A stretch of DNA of 64,000 nt from Polaribacter sp. HaHaR_3_91 (GTDB lineage: Bacteria; Bacteroidota; Bacteroidia; Flavobacteriales; Flavobacteriaceae), in the NCBI RefSeq assembly GCF_019278525.1, contig NZ_CP058986.1, positions 3,983,001 through 4,047,000 of the forward strand, written 5' to 3'. A program made the position numbers and the translations under genes. The notes under the pieces were generated by a model. That model did not search any database and was not told the DNA's origin. It saw nothing but the letters and a program-made list of their open reading frames with translations. Each line of letters opens with the position of its first letter. Within the stretch, counting starts at the first letter, position 1. Of this stretch, positions 53,060-61,639 are shown piece by piece.

Positions 53060-55324
53060 CTAAAAATCGGTATCTTCATCTATAGGAGTATCCTCATCAC
53101 CAGATGTATCATTACAATCAATATTGATTGATAAGTTCTCTGGTTTTTCAAAATCTTTCTTACTCACATTTAACGTTTCATCTGCATATACTTTTTGCAT
53201 ATATAACGCCCAAGAAGGTAAAGCCATTGTAGCACCTTGTCCTTTTGCAATACCTGCAAAATGAGTTGCTCTATCTTCTCCACCTGTCCAAACACCTGTT
53301 GCTAAATTAGGCACAATACCCATAAACCAACCATCTGATTGATTTTGAGTGGTACCTGTTTTACCTGCAATAGGATTTGTAAATTTATAAGGATGACCTG
53401 TAATATAATCGGCTTTTTTCCAAGGTAAACGTAAACGAACACCAGAACCAGATTGGGTAACTCCTTTTAATAAATCTAGCACAACATAAGCAGATTCTTC
53501 GCTTAAAACCTCTTTCGTTTCTGGTGTAAATTCTTCTAAAACAGTTCCGTTTTTATCTTCAATTCTTGTTAAAATCATTGGTGCAACTCGTAAACCTTGA
53601 TTTGCAAAAGTAGCATAGGCACTTACCATTTCTAATAATGATAAATCTACGGCTCCTAATGCAATAGAAGGATTTGCAGGAATATCACTTTCTATACCAG
53701 CAGATTTTGCTAAACGCACTACATTTTCTGGACCAACCATATCTATTAATCTCGCAGACATTGTATTTACAGAACCAGCTAAACCATCTTTTAGGCTTAA
53801 CATTCCTCCATACTTTTTACTCGCATTTTCTGGTGTCCATGCTTTTGGTATTCCATATTTTCCTTTTGGAATTGTATAAGGTATGTTTGGAAATTCATCA
53901 CAAGGAGATAATTTTAATTGATTAATTGCAGCAGCATATACAAATGGTTTAAAGGTAGAACCTACTTGCCTTTTTTGTTGTGCAACAGCATCATATTTAA
54001 AATGCTTGTTATTAACTCCTCCTACCCAAGCTTTAATATGACCAGATTGTGGCTCAATAGACAACAATCCAGCACGTAAAAAGTATTTATAATATCTTAC
54101 AGAATCCATTGGAGACATAACAGTATCAATATCACCTTTCCAAGAAAAAACACTCATTTCCGTTTTTGTTTTGAAAACTTCATCAATATACTTATTAGAT
54201 TTTCCTGCAATTTTTAATCGCTTATATCTATCCGAGTTTTTCTTAGCTCTTTCTAAAATTCTGTTAATTTCAGATTCTTTTATATCATAAAAAGGTGCTG
54301 TTTTGTTTCTTTTTTGTTCTGTAAAAAAGTAAGACTGTAAATTAGACATATGTTCTTCAATAGCTTCTTCTGCGTATTTTTGCATTCTAGAATCTATAGT
54401 TACATAAATCTTTAAACCGTCTCTAAAAATATTATATTCTTCTCCATTTGGTTTTGGATTTTCCTCTACCCATTTTCTTAAATATTTTTGTAAATACGTT
54501 CTAAAATAAGTTGCAGAACCATCACTATGTCCTTCTTTATGAATATCTAAACCTAAATCTAATGCTTGTAAAGAGTCTTTTTCTTGTTCTGAAATAAATT
54601 CGCTACGGTTCATTTGTTTTAACACAACGTTCCTACGATTTTTTACACGTTCTGCTCTTCTTAAAGGATTAAATAATGATGCATTTTTTAACATACCAAC
54701 CAACATTGCAGATTCTTGCACCTCTAATTCTTTTGGTTCTTTACCAAAATAAATACGAGCTGCAGAACGAATACCAACTGCCTGGTTTATAAAATCGTAC
54801 TTATTTAAGTACATTGTAAGAATTTCGTTTTTGGTATATTGTCTTTCTAATTTTGTAGCAACCACCCATTCTTTTACTTTTTGGCCAACTCTTAAAAAGA
54901 TATTTCTAGAAGCTCTACCAGTAAATAACATTTTTGCTAATTGCTGTGTAATTGTACTAGCACCTCCACTTCCTGGTTTTAAGATAGCTCTTGCAGTTCC
55001 TTTAAAATCGATACCAGAATGCTCAAAAAAACGTTCATCTTCCGTTGCTACTAATGCTTTTATTAAATTATCTGGTAAATCAGTAAACTTAATAGGTGTT
55101 CTATTTTCTGTAGCATATTTACCCAATGTTTTACCATCTGAAGAAATAATTTCTGTTGCTAAGTTATTTTCTGGATTTTCTAACTCTTCAAACGTTGGTA
55201 ATTTTCCTAAACCACCCCAAGAAGCAATTAAAAACAATAATAATATTGATGCAAATCCACCTAGAACTAGCAACCAAAACCATTTAATATATTTTTTAAA
55301 ATCTGTCGTTTTCTTCTGTGTCAT
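53060..55324 (-). CDS. Penicillin-binding protein 1A
   Basis: A 754-residue class A PBP that polymerises and cross-links peptidoglycan. An N-terminal anchor helix (about residues 14-35) precedes a GT51 glycosyltransferase domain (ATEDERFFEHSG; GASTITQQLAKML) and a transpeptidase domain with the SxxK motif in GSTFKPF, SVN in GSVNTMSAR and KTG in GKTGTTQNQSDGWF. The C terminus is acidic (ending DTPIDEDTDF). It follows gldH by 7 bases, in the order ricT - gldH - PBP1A. Confidence 0.9.
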   Translation of the reverse strand: MTQKKTTDFKKYIKWFWLLVLGGFASILLLFLIASWGGLGKLPTFEELENPENNLATEIISSDGKTLGKYATENRTPIKFTDLPDNLIKALVATEDERFFEHSGIDFKGTARAILKPGSGGASTITQQLAKMLFTGRASRNIFLRVGQKVKEWVVATKLERQYTKNEILTMYLNKYDFINQAVGIRSAARIYFGKEPKELEVQESAMLVGMLKNASLFNPLRRAERVKNRRNVVLKQMNRSEFISEQEKDSLQALDLGLDIHKEGHSDGSATYFRTYLQKYLRKWVEENPKPNGEEYNIFRDGLKIYVTIDSRMQKYAEEAIEEHMSNLQSYFFTEQKRNKTAPFYDIKESEINRILERAKKNSDRYKRLKIAGKSNKYIDEVFKTKTEMSVFSWKGDIDTVMSPMDSVRYYKYFLRAGLLSIEPQSGHIKAWVGGVNNKHFKYDAVAQQKRQVGSTFKPFVYAAAINQLKLSPCDEFPNIPYTIPKGKYGIPKAWTPENASKKYGGMLSLKDGLAGSVNTMSARLIDMVGPENVVRLAKSAGIESDIPANPSIALGAVDLSLLEMVSAYATFANQGLRVAPMILTRIEDKNGTVLEEFTPETKEVLSEESAYVVLDLLKGVTQSGSGVRLRLPWKKADYITGHPYKFTNPIAGKTGTTQNQSDGWFMGIVPNLATGVWTGGEDRATHFAGIAKGQGATMALPSWALYMQKVYADETLNVSKKDFEKPENLSINIDCNDTSGDEDTPIDEDTDF

Positions 55325-55331
55325 TTCTATT

Positions 55332-55826
55332 TTAATTTTCTATGCTAAAGCCAACATCCTGAATTCCTTTTAAAAATTCAATTGCCTTTACTTCTCCATT
55401 TTTACGCATTGCATGGCGCACATTAAATGTATAATTTCCAGAAATTGGAAATGCCTTTTTTTCTTTATAAAATAATTTATTTTCTTTAATCTCTGTAAAA
55501 CCAACACCTAAAAAACGCCCTGTTTTATCTGCCATTTCGTATTGTAAAGTATCTACAACCTTTGTTTCATTAGGAAAAACAAGCTCTGTAATAAGATACA
55601 AATTACTATAAGCATACTCATTATTATTTCTAATATTGATAAATAGATTTTTTGGAGAAATAGTGTCTTTTACATCAAACTCAAAAAATATTTTCTCATT
55701 CGCTTTCCAACCTTCATTGTCTATTGATTTATATAGATTAAAATCTGATTTATCATCACAAGAAAACAGCAATAAAAGAGATCCTAAAACAATTAAAAAA
55801 GGATTACTTTTCAGAATTGTTGTCAT
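55332..55826 (-). CDS. gldH: Gliding motility lipoprotein GldH
   Basis: A 164-residue lipoprotein (lipobox LLLLFSCDD, Cys23) with a beta-rich mature part, matching GldH, needed for gliding in Flavobacterium. Typical stretches are IFFEFDVKDTISPKNLFINIRNNNEYAYSNLYL and RHAMRKNGEVKAIEFLKGIQDVGFSIE. It starts within the last 23 bases of the ricT gene, so the two are translationally coupled, and precedes PBP1A. Confidence 0.9.
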   Translation of the reverse strand: MTTILKSNPFLIVLGSLLLLFSCDDKSDFNLYKSIDNEGWKANEKIFFEFDVKDTISPKNLFINIRNNNEYAYSNLYLITELVFPNETKVVDTLQYEMADKTGRFLGVGFTEIKENKLFYKEKKAFPISGNYTFNVRHAMRKNGEVKAIEFLKGIQDVGFSIEN

Positions 55827-57354
55827 TTTTAGGGTTATTATTTTTACGGTTTCTATTATTTCTTCTTGGCTTATTTACCTTTTTAACTTCTCCTTCTGGC
55901 TTTTTTATATCCTTAGCTTCTCCTTCTGGTTTCTTTACATCACCTTGAGGTTTCGGTCTTGGTTTTCTTTGCGGCCTTGGTTTTGGCTGAGCATTTGGTT
56001 TAGCCTTTTGATTCGGATTCCCATTCGGATTCAATTTAGCTTTGGGCTTCTGATTTGGGTTTGTATTTAGTTGTTTCTTAGCCTGTGGCTTTCTTTTCTG
56101 ATTTGGGTTCGGCTTTTGACTGGTTGTTGCCTTTTGGTTAGGATTTGGTTTTTGATTTGGGTTAGACCTTGTCCTTGGCTTATTATTATTATTATTATTA
56201 GCAACTGCCGCCGGTTTTTTCTTATTTCTTCTCTTACGATTACTTGTTTTAGGAGCATCAAAACGCGTTAAACTATCTTGCCCAACAGCATCTTCGAAAT
56301 CTACTTTAACAGGAATTTCTACATCCGCTTCATATTCTTCTAACGAAATAGATTTTTCATTATTTTTATTAAGCGCTATTATTTCTAAAACTTGTTCTAA
56401 TGTAAGTCTAAACCATTTAAAACGCTCTTCTTTGTAGGTATACCAAAGATGATTTTTAAAAATATCCATCTTTACAAATACGGCATCTCCCTTTTCTGTT
56501 TTTAGTACTAAATCTTGTTTCGGAAATGATTTTAAAGCATCTAAATACGTGTCTAATTCAAAATTTAAACAACACTTTAGTTTACCACATTGTCCTGCTA
56601 ACTTTAAAGGATTTAAAGATAATTGCTGATAACGTGCCGCAGACGTTGTTACTTTTCTAAAATCTGTTAACCAAGTAGAACAACATAACTCTCTACCACA
56701 AGAACCAACACCACCTAAACGGGCAGCTTCTTGCCTTGCACCTACTTGCTTCATTTCTACACGAATAGAAAATGCACTTGCCAAATCTCTAATTAACTGT
56801 CTAAAATCTACTCTTGTATCTGCCGTATAATAGAACGTAGCTTTATTTCCATCACCTTGATATTCTACATCAGACAACTTCATTTGCAAACCTAAACGTC
56901 CTAGAATTTCTCTTCCTTTTCTTTGCGTTTCTTCTTCTTTGCCTCTTGCCTCTTGCCAAATATCTATATCTCTCTGACTCGCTTTTCTGTAAATTTTCTT
57001 TACATCTTCATGATCTGCGGTAATTTTGCGTTTTTTCATTTGCACTTTTACCAACTCTCCTGCCAAAGAAACTGTACCAATATCATGTCCTGGAGCACCT
57101 TCTACCGCCACAATATCTCCCATAGTGATGGGTAAATTATCTGGATTTGTATAAAAATGCTTTCTTCCGTTTTTAAAACGGACTTCAAAAATATTAAATC
57201 TTTCTTGTCCGCTTGGTAACGTCATATTAGACAACCAATCAAAAACGGCTAGTTTATTACTACCACTTCCGCAGGTTCCTGACCCACAATTACCATTACT
57301 CTTGCAACCTTTTGGTACTCCATTTTCTGTTGTACCACAACTTCCACATGCCAT
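55804..57354 (-). CDS. ricT: RicT/PSP1-family protein with Cys-rich head and basic tail
   Basis: A 516-residue protein in three parts. Residues 1-32 are rich in cysteine (Cys3, 6, 17, 23, 28) and glycine. Residues about 35-340 are the PSP1/RicT core with the Fe-S cysteine motifs SCGRELCCSTWL and QCGKLKCCLNFEL. Residues 372-516 are a low-complexity basic tail with five NPNQK units and two KKPEGE units. RicT of Bacillus is part of the Y complex that aids RNase Y mRNA processing; the tail suggests RNA binding. Its end overlaps gldH by 23 bases. Confidence 0.8.
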   Translation of the reverse strand: MACGSCGTTENGVPKGCKSNGNCGSGTCGSGSNKLAVFDWLSNMTLPSGQERFNIFEVRFKNGRKHFYTNPDNLPITMGDIVAVEGAPGHDIGTVSLAGELVKVQMKKRKITADHEDVKKIYRKASQRDIDIWQEARGKEEETQRKGREILGRLGLQMKLSDVEYQGDGNKATFYYTADTRVDFRQLIRDLASAFSIRVEMKQVGARQEAARLGGVGSCGRELCCSTWLTDFRKVTTSAARYQQLSLNPLKLAGQCGKLKCCLNFELDTYLDALKSFPKQDLVLKTEKGDAVFVKMDIFKNHLWYTYKEERFKWFRLTLEQVLEIIALNKNNEKSISLEEYEADVEIPVKVDFEDAVGQDSLTRFDAPKTSNRKRRNKKKPAAVANNNNNNKPRTRSNPNQKPNPNQKATTSQKPNPNQKRKPQAKKQLNTNPNQKPKAKLNPNGNPNQKAKPNAQPKPRPQRKPRPKPQGDVKKPEGEAKDIKKPEGEVKKVNKPRRNNRNRKNNNPKNDNNSEK

Positions 57355-57726
57355 GTAAGTATATATATTTTTATAGTTGATAGTCTTTAAAGTTTATTAT
57401 TAGCAGCAAATCCACTAAAAACATCGCTATAAAACCTAAAAACCTCTTGGTTCATAAATTGATTATCAGACAGATACTAACACACCGCCTCATCTTCACT
57501 AATTCGTAAATATACGCATTCTCAAAGAATGAAAAAATAGGTTTATGAAAGTTAACAAAACTACTTTTTAATTTATTGATACTTCAAATGTAGTCTGAAA
57601 AATTGTTTGCTCCCTCATCCGTTTAGTATTTGCATGGGTTTAATTAGTATTCGTATAAAAACCTCTTTTTTTAACAAAAAAAAGCCCTCAATAGATGAGG
57701 ACTTTATTTTAAAACTTATGTAATTC
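57355..57726. other. Intergenic, 372 bases
   Basis: Contains the terminator of the ferredoxin operon near its right end and, on the minus strand, a TACATTTG box (57585-57592) that lies far (about 230 bases) from ricT. No convincing ricT promoter closer to the gene and no small open frame worth calling. Confidence 0.4.
57681..57705 (-). terminator. Terminator of the trhO-U32-ferredoxin operon
   Basis: Arms AAAGCCCTCA (57681-57690) and TGAGGACTTT (57696-57705) pair with one mismatch and are followed on the minus strand by a run of Ts. It lies 22 bases after the ferredoxin stop. Confidence 0.85.
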
Positions 57727-57957
57727 TTAAACTTGCTTTACTTCAATAATTTTTACAGGACACGCTTTTTTTGCTTCTAAAGAAGGATAAAAAATAGATT
57801 CATCAAAAGATTTTATAGTGAAAAAACCTTTCTTTTCTATGGAATGTAACAATACCGATTTTCCGTCTTTTTTAGACATCTGAAACTGACTTGGAGCAAC
57901 TTCTACACAATAATTACAACCAATACATTTGTTTCTTTGTAATGTAATTACCACCAT
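57727..57957 (-). CDS. Ferredoxin, single Fe-S cluster
   Basis: A 76-residue ferredoxin with the cluster motif C11-IG-C14-NY-C17 and a fourth cysteine at 66 (KKACPVKIIE), the arrangement of a 4Fe-4S (or 3Fe-4S) one-cluster protein. It overlaps the U32 peptidase gene by 1 base and is the last of trhO - U32 - ferredoxin. It could supply electrons or clusters to the U32 enzyme; this is inferred from gene order. Confidence 0.85.
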   Translation of the reverse strand: MVVITLQRNKCIGCNYCVEVAPSQFQMSKKDGKSVLLHSIEKKGFFTIKSFDESIFYPSLEAKKACPVKIIEVKQV

Positions 57958-59204
57958 TAGTTTTGTGCAAATTCAGTTTTTACAATCTTGTACAACTTGT
58001 CTGATCTTCTTATTTTGAAATCTAATTTCATGGTAACTTCGTCTCCTTTAGTTGCTTTTTCGGCTGCAACATCATTCACAAACATTTGCTTAACTTCCAT
58101 TTCTTGTGCTCCGGTGGTTGGACCTGTAATTAAAATGGTATCTCCCAAAGCAACATCATACGCGTCAATTTTAAATTGACCAATTTTAGCTTTATCAAAA
58201 TAATGTTCTCCTTTCCCTAAATAAACTTTCTTTTGTGTTGCATGAGAACCAGATTCTTTACTCCATTCTCCCAATTTCTGACCTAAATAATAGCCATTCC
58301 AAAAACCACGATTATAGACTTTTTCTAGTTCTTGCATCCAAGAAATTACTTTTTCCTTGTCGTAGGTTCCGTTTGCCAAACTATCAATTGCATCTCTGTA
58401 ACATTTAATTACTTTGGCTACGTATTCTGGCGCTCTTCCTCTTCCTTCAATTTTTAAAACTTTAATTCCGGCATCTGCAACTTGGTCTAAAAAGTCAATC
58501 GTACATAAATCTTTAGGAGACATTATATACTCATTATCTAACTCCATTTCAAAACCAGTTTCCTGATCGATAACCGTATATTTTTTTCTACAATTTTGTT
58601 TGCAAGCACCTCTATTTGCTGATGAATTATGCGAATGCAAACTCATATAACATTTACCTGAAACTGCCATACACAAAGCACCATGACCAAAAATTTCAAC
58701 TTCAACCAATCTGCCTGAAGGTCCTTTTATTTGATCTTTCTCAATTGCTTCTGTAATCTTTTTTACTTGTCGTAAACTCAACTCTCTACTTAAGACAATT
58801 GTATCAGCAAAAAGTGCATAAAACTTTACAGTTTCTTTATTTGTAATATTAATTTGCGTAGAGATATGGACTTCCATTTGTTGTTCTCTCGCCATAGAAA
58901 TCACTGCTTGATCCATGGCAATTACCGCAGTAATATTTGCTTCTTTTGCACGTTTTATCAATGTTTTTACTATTGATAAATCATGGTCGTAAACTATAGT
59001 ATTTAATGTAAGATAGGTTCTCACATTTTTTTCTGAACATCTTTTAGAAATCTCTTCTAAATCATCTAAAGTAAAATTAACAGAAGCTCTTGCTCGCATA
59101 TTAAGCTGCTCTACTCCAAAATAAATAGAATCGCAACCATTATCTAAAGCAGCTTGCATAGATTCAAAATTACCGGCTGGCGCCATTAATTCGATTTTTT
59201 GCAT
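57957..59204 (-). CDS. trhP: U32 peptidase-family protein, TrhP-like
   Basis: A 415-residue member of the U32 family. The signature EIFGHGALCMAVSGKCYMS (about residues 170-190) and the cysteines in NRGACKQNCRKKY form the Fe-S site known in this family. In E. coli, TrhP (YegQ) makes 5-hydroxyuridine at tRNA position 34 using prephenate. The similarity fits TrhP but U32 also includes RlhA and UbiU/UbiV, so the assignment rests on adjacency to trhO. It starts 4 bases after trhO ends. Confidence 0.75.
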   Translation of the reverse strand: MQKIELMAPAGNFESMQAALDNGCDSIYFGVEQLNMRARASVNFTLDDLEEISKRCSEKNVRTYLTLNTIVYDHDLSIVKTLIKRAKEANITAVIAMDQAVISMAREQQMEVHISTQINITNKETVKFYALFADTIVLSRELSLRQVKKITEAIEKDQIKGPSGRLVEVEIFGHGALCMAVSGKCYMSLHSHNSSANRGACKQNCRKKYTVIDQETGFEMELDNEYIMSPKDLCTIDFLDQVADAGIKVLKIEGRGRAPEYVAKVIKCYRDAIDSLANGTYDKEKVISWMQELEKVYNRGFWNGYYLGQKLGEWSKESGSHATQKKVYLGKGEHYFDKAKIGQFKIDAYDVALGDTILITGPTTGAQEMEVKQMFVNDVAAEKATKGDEVTMKLDFKIRRSDKLYKIVKTEFAQN

Positions 59205-59208
59205 GACT

Positions 59209-60240
59209 TTACTTTTTAAATTTTAAAGCTTCAGAACGACCTTTCTTAAAGATCTTATTGCTATTTCCTTTTCCTTTTCTTAATTCCTTTTGCTCTTCAA
59301 AAGACAACTGAATTATTTCTTGGCAATCTGCAGAACAGGTGTTTTCTGTTCTTTCTGCACATTCATCACATTGAATAAACAATAAATGACATGCCTCGTT
59401 GGCACAATTTGTATGCTCATCACACGCTTTACCGCATTGGTGACAGTTAGAAACTACATCATCTGTAATACGTTCTGCTCTTCTATGATCGAACACAAAG
59501 TTTTTACCGATAAATTTATTCTCGATGCCTTCTTCTTTTACCTGACGTGTGTATTCTATAATTCCGCCTTCTAACTGAAAAACATTTTTAAATCCTTTGT
59601 GTTTGTAATACGCAGATGCTTTTTCACAACGAATTCCGCCAGTACAATACATCAACAAGTTTTTATCTTCTTTATTGTCTTTTAAATCTTCTTCTATAAT
59701 ATCTAAAGAATCTCTAAAGGTATCTACATCTGGAGTTACAGCACCATCAAAATGACCAATTTCACTCTCGTAATGATTACGCATATCTACACAAACCGTA
59801 TCTGGGTTTGCTAACATTGCATTAAATTCTGCAGCATTTAAATGCACTCCTTTGGCAGTAACATCAAAAGTTGCATCATTTAAACCATCAGCAACAATTT
59901 TGTTTCTAACTTTTACTTTTAGCTTTAAAAAAGATTTATTATCGTGCTCTACAGCAACATTTAAACGAATATCCTTTAAAAAAGAAATACTGTCTAATTG
60001 GTCCTTTAGGGCATAAAAGTTTTCTGATGGAACAGATAATTGAGCGTTGATACCTTCGTATGAAACATAAATTCGACCTAAAACATCGAGTTCATTCCAT
60101 TCTAAAAATAATTTATCTCTAAATAATTGTGGGTTTTCTATCTTAAAATATTGATAAAAAGAAATTGTTAAGCGGTCTTTGCCAGCTTCGTCTATTAATG
60201 CAGCGCGTTCTATTGCGCTTAACTTATTGTACAGTTGCAT
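59209..60240 (-). CDS. trhO: tRNA U34 hydroxylase, rhodanese-fold (TrhO)
   Basis: A 343-residue rhodanese-domain protein. The active-site loop is YCTGGIRCEK (Cys199 and Cys205) in the rhodanese domain, after an N-terminal acylphosphatase-like region. The C-terminal part has a Cys-rich set (CHQCGKACDEHTNC, CDECAERTENTC) that probably binds metal. TrhO (YceA) hydroxylates uridine 34 of tRNA using oxygen. It is first of trhO - U32 - ferredoxin; the two enzymes do the same job by different routes. Confidence 0.85.
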   Translation of the reverse strand: MQLYNKLSAIERAALIDEAGKDRLTISFYQYFKIENPQLFRDKLFLEWNELDVLGRIYVSYEGINAQLSVPSENFYALKDQLDSISFLKDIRLNVAVEHDNKSFLKLKVKVRNKIVADGLNDATFDVTAKGVHLNAAEFNAMLANPDTVCVDMRNHYESEIGHFDGAVTPDVDTFRDSLDIIEEDLKDNKEDKNLLMYCTGGIRCEKASAYYKHKGFKNVFQLEGGIIEYTRQVKEEGIENKFIGKNFVFDHRRAERITDDVVSNCHQCGKACDEHTNCANEACHLLFIQCDECAERTENTCSADCQEIIQLSFEEQKELRKGKGNSNKIFKKGRSEALKFKK

Positions 60241-60265
60241 GCTATACTAATTAGGTTAACGTTTT

Positions 60266-60286
60266 AAACTGAACTCGTTTCAGTTT
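60266..60286 (+). terminator. Terminator-like hairpin in the trhO leader (plus orientation)
   Basis: Arms AAACTGAA (60266-60273) and TTCAGTTT (60279-60286) with a 5-base loop, followed on the plus strand by TTTTTT. It reads as a terminator only for transcription away from trhO, where no gene ends; in the trhO mRNA it is a leader hairpin. Confidence 0.35.
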
Positions 60287-60300
60287 TTTTTTATAAGCTG

Positions 60301-60308
60301 CAAAGTTA
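60301..60308 (-). promoter_or_regulatory. TAnnTTTG -7 box of trhO
   Basis: The minus-strand box reads TAACTTTG, with expected start near 60294 and a leader of about 54 bases containing a hairpin. Confidence 0.55.
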
Positions 60309-60329
60309 CTGATTTTAGAAAGAGATTTT

Positions 60330-60343
60330 ATGATTTTTATCAT
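60330..60343. promoter_or_regulatory. FNR-like inverted repeat upstream of trhO
   Basis: ATGATTTTTATCAT is a perfect ATGAT-N4-ATCAT inverted repeat, edge 22 bases from the -7 box, in the same register as the site upstream of nadA. AT richness raises the chance of coincidence. Confidence 0.5.
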
Positions 60344-60392
60344 GGATTTGAGAGACTTTGCTAGGTCTTAAAAAAGCTAGCAAACAAGATTA

Positions 60393-60459
60393 GCCCTGAT
60401 TGAAGTGACATCCTTTTTTATTTTTCATAAAAAAGATATAACGGAAAGCAGGAAATAGC
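60393..60459 (-). repeat. Dispersed palindromic repeat, copy 3
   Basis: On the minus strand it reads CTGCTTTCCGTTATATC, T6, a central ATGAAAAAT, A6, then GGATGTCACTTCAATC, matching the flanks of copies 1 and 2. It is inverted relative to them and lies between trhO and asd. Confidence 0.65.
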
Positions 60460-60635
60460 TTCAAAAAAATAAAGATCCTATTATTTAAAAATTACCACAA
60501 ACTGTTTAAATTTAAACATTAGAAAAATTTGTGATTCAATTTTAAACTTTGGTTGATTTATAAGGGGTTAAGTGATTTATATAATTATTATTTTTAGGAT
60601 ATTTGCAACTCAATATAATATTAAATTTTTAGGCG

Positions 60636-61625
60636 ATGAAAATAGCTGTAGTAGGTGCAACTGGAATGGTGGGCACAGTAATGTTAAAAGTTTTAGAAGA
60701 GCGTAACTTACCAATAACGGAATTAATTCCTGTAGCTTCTGCAAGATCTGCTGGAAAGAAATTATCATATAAAGGGAAAGAATATACCATAGTTACTTTA
60801 GAGGATGCTGTAAAATTGAAGCCAGATGTTGCTTTGTTTTCTGCAGGTGGAGACACTTCTCTAGAATGGGCGCCTAAATTTGCAGAAGTTGGTACAACAG
60901 TTATCGATAACTCTTCTGCTTGGAGAATGGACCCAACAAAAAAATTAGTGGTTCCAGAAATTAATGGAGACGTTTTAACAAAAGACGACAAAATTATTGC
61001 AAACCCTAATTGTTCTACAATTCAGTTAGTGGCAGTTTTATCTCCGTTACATTTAAAGTATAAAATGAAACGTGTGGTTATTTCTACATATCAATCTGTT
61101 TCTGGTTCTGGCGTTAAAGCTGTGCAGCAATTAGATAATGAAGAGGCTGGTATAGATGGCGAAATGGCATATCCTCATAAAATTGGTAGAAATGCAATTC
61201 CACATTGTGATGTTTTCTTAGAAAACGGATACACAAAAGAGGAAATGAAATTGGTAAAAGAACCTAAGAAAATTTTGCGTGATGATTCTTTTTCTGTTAC
61301 TGCAACTGCGGTTAGAATACCTACTGCGGGGGGACATTCTGAAGCTGTAAACGTTCAGTTTGAAAATGCCTTTGATTTAGCGGAAGTTAGAAAAATATTA
61401 AGTGAAACTCTTGGAGTAATTGTAGAGGATGACTTGGCTAACAACGTATATCCGATGGCAATAAATGCACATGATAAGGATGAAGTTTTTGTTGGACGAA
61501 TTAGAAGGGATGAATCTCAAGAAAATACCTTAAATTTGTGGATCGTTGCAGACAACTTACGTAAAGGTGCAGCTACAAACACAATACAAATTGCCGAATA
61601 TTTAATTGCAAATAATTTGGTATAA
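60636..61625 (+). CDS. asd: Aspartate-semialdehyde dehydrogenase
   Basis: A 329-residue enzyme reducing aspartyl phosphate to aspartate semialdehyde with NADPH, for lysine, threonine, methionine and diaminopimelate. The NADP motif VGATGMVGTVML starts the protein, the catalytic Cys126 is in NPNCSTIQL, and GRIRRDESQENTLNLWIVADNLRKGAATN ends the fold. The reductase gene follows by 14 bases on the same strand. A GATATTTG box lies about 30 bases upstream. Confidence 0.95.
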   Translation: MKIAVVGATGMVGTVMLKVLEERNLPITELIPVASARSAGKKLSYKGKEYTIVTLEDAVKLKPDVALFSAGGDTSLEWAPKFAEVGTTVIDNSSAWRMDPTKKLVVPEINGDVLTKDDKIIANPNCSTIQLVAVLSPLHLKYKMKRVVISTYQSVSGSGVKAVQQLDNEEAGIDGEMAYPHKIGRNAIPHCDVFLENGYTKEEMKLVKEPKKILRDDSFSVTATAVRIPTAGGHSEAVNVQFENAFDLAEVRKILSETLGVIVEDDLANNVYPMAINAHDKDEVFVGRIRRDESQENTLNLWIVADNLRKGAATNTIQIAEYLIANNLV

Positions 61626-61639
61626 AATAAACATTTTTA

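Larger units (their letters stand above)
60241..60635. other. Intergenic, 395 bases, divergent regulatory region
   Basis: Holds the trhO promoter (TAACTTTG on the minus strand, 60301-60308), an FNR-like inverted repeat (60330-60343), a plus-strand hairpin with a T-tail in the trhO leader, copy 3 of the dispersed repeat family (60393-60459), and a near-consensus GATATTTG box (60599-60606) for asd. Confidence 0.6.
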
